Source of the DNA: QYQD01 sp040754095
Lineage (GTDB): Bacteria > Desulfobacterota > QYQD01
Direction: 5' to 3'
DNA: 44,549 bases
Assembly: GCA_040754095.1 (NCBI GenBank)
Contig: JBFMFO010000021.1
Location: 1 to 44,549, forward strand
Position numbers and translations under genes: made by a program. Below, one piece after another: positions 43,562 through 44,549 of the stretch (position 1 is its first letter; each line of letters opens with the position of its first letter). The notes beneath the pieces were generated by a model. That model did no database searches. It had not been told where the DNA came from and worked only from the letters and a program-made list of their open reading frames with translations.

Positions 43562-44380
43562 TTATTTTGCGTCTGGGATGAAAAGCTGATTGCCATGTTT
43601 ATCTTTAAATGAGGCAATAGCCTGCTGCCCATCCCTTGATATAAGCCAGTTTATAAACTCCATCGTCTCCCGATATTTGACATGCTTGTGTTTTTCAGGA
43701 TTCACTGCCATGACACCATATTGATTGAATAATACAGGATCGCCTTCGAGAACTATGACCATTTCGAGTTTGTCCTTTTCCTTTGTGGCAAGCCATGTGC
43801 CTCGGTCAGTAAGCGTATAGGCCCGTTTTTCATTCGCGATCCTCTGTGTCTTTTCCATCCCCTGGCCCACTTCGAGATACCACTTTTGTCCTTTCGGGTC
43901 TATGCCTGCCTTTCCCCATATCGCAAGTTCCTTGGTATGCGTCCCTGATTTGTCACCCCTCGATACAAAGGGATAAGCGCTCCGCGCAATCTTCTTAAAG
44001 ACATCCGGAGCCGACTTCATTCCTTTTGTCTTACCAAGGTCATGAGGGGGGCCGATGATGACGAAATCGTTATACATTACATCATGGCGATTCACGAAAT
44101 ATCCCTCTTCAACCGCCCTTAACTCCTGTTCCTTTGCATGGACAAAAACTACGTCGGCATCCCCCCTTCTGCCTATTTCAATGGCAGCGCCTGTACCGAC
44201 AGCCACAACGTCAATTTTTATGCCTGTTTTTTTCTCAAACATCGGCAGGATGTAATCAAATAATCCCGAATTCTGTGTGCTTGTGGTCGAGGCGCAGCGT
44301 ATTCTTGTTTCAGCGGATACATTCGCCGCAGAAATCATTACCAACATTATCAGCGCCAGGAAAAATCTGAAAGCCTTCAT
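43562..44380 (-). CDS. tupA: Tungstate-binding periplasmic protein
   Basis: A 272-residue solute-binding protein. The signal peptide ends after VSA (residue 23). The mature start has CASTTSTQNSGLFDYILP, the conserved TupA anion-binding TTST region, followed by VAVGTGAAIEIGRRGDADVVFVHAKEQE and VSRGDKSGTHTKE, all typical of TupA/WtpA-like proteins selective for tungstate over molybdate. I start at 44380 because AAAGGAGG lies eight bases upstream; a longer frame begins at 44422 before the ribosome site. First gene of the tupA-porin-tupB-tupC series. Tungsten would supply aldehyde:ferredoxin oxidoreductases or formate dehydrogenases encoded elsewhere. Confidence 0.93.
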   Translation of the reverse strand: MKAFRFFLALIMLVMISAANVSAETRIRCASTTSTQNSGLFDYILPMFEKKTGIKIDVVAVGTGAAIEIGRRGDADVVFVHAKEQELRAVEEGYFVNRHDVMYNDFVIIGPPHDLGKTKGMKSAPDVFKKIARSAYPFVSRGDKSGTHTKELAIWGKAGIDPKGQKWYLEVGQGMEKTQRIANEKRAYTLTDRGTWLATKEKDKLEMVIVLEGDPVLFNQYGVMAVNPEKHKHVKYRETMEFINWLISRDGQQAIASFKDKHGNQLFIPDAK

Positions 44381-44455
44381 CCTTTTTCCTCCTTTGATTG
44401 AGATCTTAAAACAGGCCTTCATGTAATCGAGTGGGTAATTTTTTACTCTTCTCTA

Positions 44456-44495
44456 TTCCCCTCTTTGGAAAAGAGCTTGCTATATTCCAGAGGGG
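44456..44495. repeat. CCCCTCTTTGGAA inverted unit
   Basis: CCCCTCTTTGGAA faces TTCCAGAGGGG upstream of tupA. The left half matches a unit at 35161-35178 within the repeat inside the cbiR-like gene (CCCTTTGGAAAAGAG), and the right half, complemented, matches CCCCTCTGGAA at 35101. Confidence 0.65.
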
Positions 44496-44549
44496 ACGGG
44501 AAAGCTTTAAAAAGGCTATACTCCTTTTTGCAAACGATAGCCAGTTGGT
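44472..44549 (+). repeat. Interspersed element at right window end
   Basis: AGAGCTTGCTATATT (44472-44486), AAAAAGGCTATACTC (44509-44523) and a terminal ATAGCCAGTTGGT repeat the blocks seen in reverse at 45-126. Here the element runs to the last base, so it is truncated by the window end. GGCTAT and ATAGCC inside could also pair with each other. Confidence 0.7.

Overview
The window looks like chromosomal DNA from a Gram-negative anaerobe of the Deltaproteobacteria/Desulfobacterota type, probably a metagenome contig. This is inferred from gene content and order: hslV-hslU-argB-argD-argF-argG-argH followed by a lipoprotein, lysA, dapF, dapA, dapB and dapL resembles the order I know from Geobacter-like genomes. 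Other pointers are the LL-diaminopimelate aminotransferase route to lysine, an outer-membrane porin, a tungstate ABC transporter, late-stage corrinoid assembly genes and very dense interspersed palindromic repeats. No tRNA, rRNA, CRISPR array, transposase or phage gene was seen.

Layout. Positions 1-3600 (minus strand): a fused cysteine synthase/cysteinyl-tRNA synthetase preceded by an overlapping gene of unknown function. Positions 4150-11270 (plus): surE, then a protein-quality-control block of clpB, a small heat-shock protein, and a xerC-hslV-hslU unit. Positions 11280-17093: arginine genes argB, argD, argF, argG, argH. Positions 17090-24160: a fibronectin-type lipoprotein, then lysA, dapF, dapA, dapB, an FAH-family hydrolase and dapL. 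Together these give every step from aspartate semialdehyde to lysine within about 6 kb. Positions 24164-27232: folK, a membrane-anchored Cys-motif protein, a small transaldolase, a lytic transglycosylase, pgsA and a small Cys-motif protein. Positions 27589-29502: an FMN/FAD/4Fe-4S 'old yellow enzyme' reductase. Positions 29603-34310 (minus): a two-component pair, a Cache/PAS sensor histidine kinase and a REC-PAS-PAS-kinase-REC hybrid. Positions 34662-40202 (plus): a corrinoid operon of a CbiR-like phosphodiesterase, cobU, cobT, cobS, cbiP/cobQ and a GNAT acetyltransferase. Positions 40389-44380 (minus): tupA, a porin, tupB and tupC, a tungstate uptake locus with its own outer-membrane channel.

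Many genes are translationally coupled through 4-base ATGA/GTGA overlaps (hslV/hslU, argD/argF, argH/lipoprotein, dapF/dapA, dapB/FAH, cbiR/cobU, cobS/cbiP, cbiP/GNAT), so each block is probably one transcript.

The most unusual layer is the repeat content. Nearly every intergenic gap over about 60 bases contains pieces of several repeat families, some built from shared modules. One family sits in frame inside the CbiR-like gene, adding about 47 residues. A separate element of about 257 bp with perfect 10-bp terminal inverted repeats interrupts the corrinoid operon. Related elements of about 80 bp lie in inverted orientation at the two window ends.
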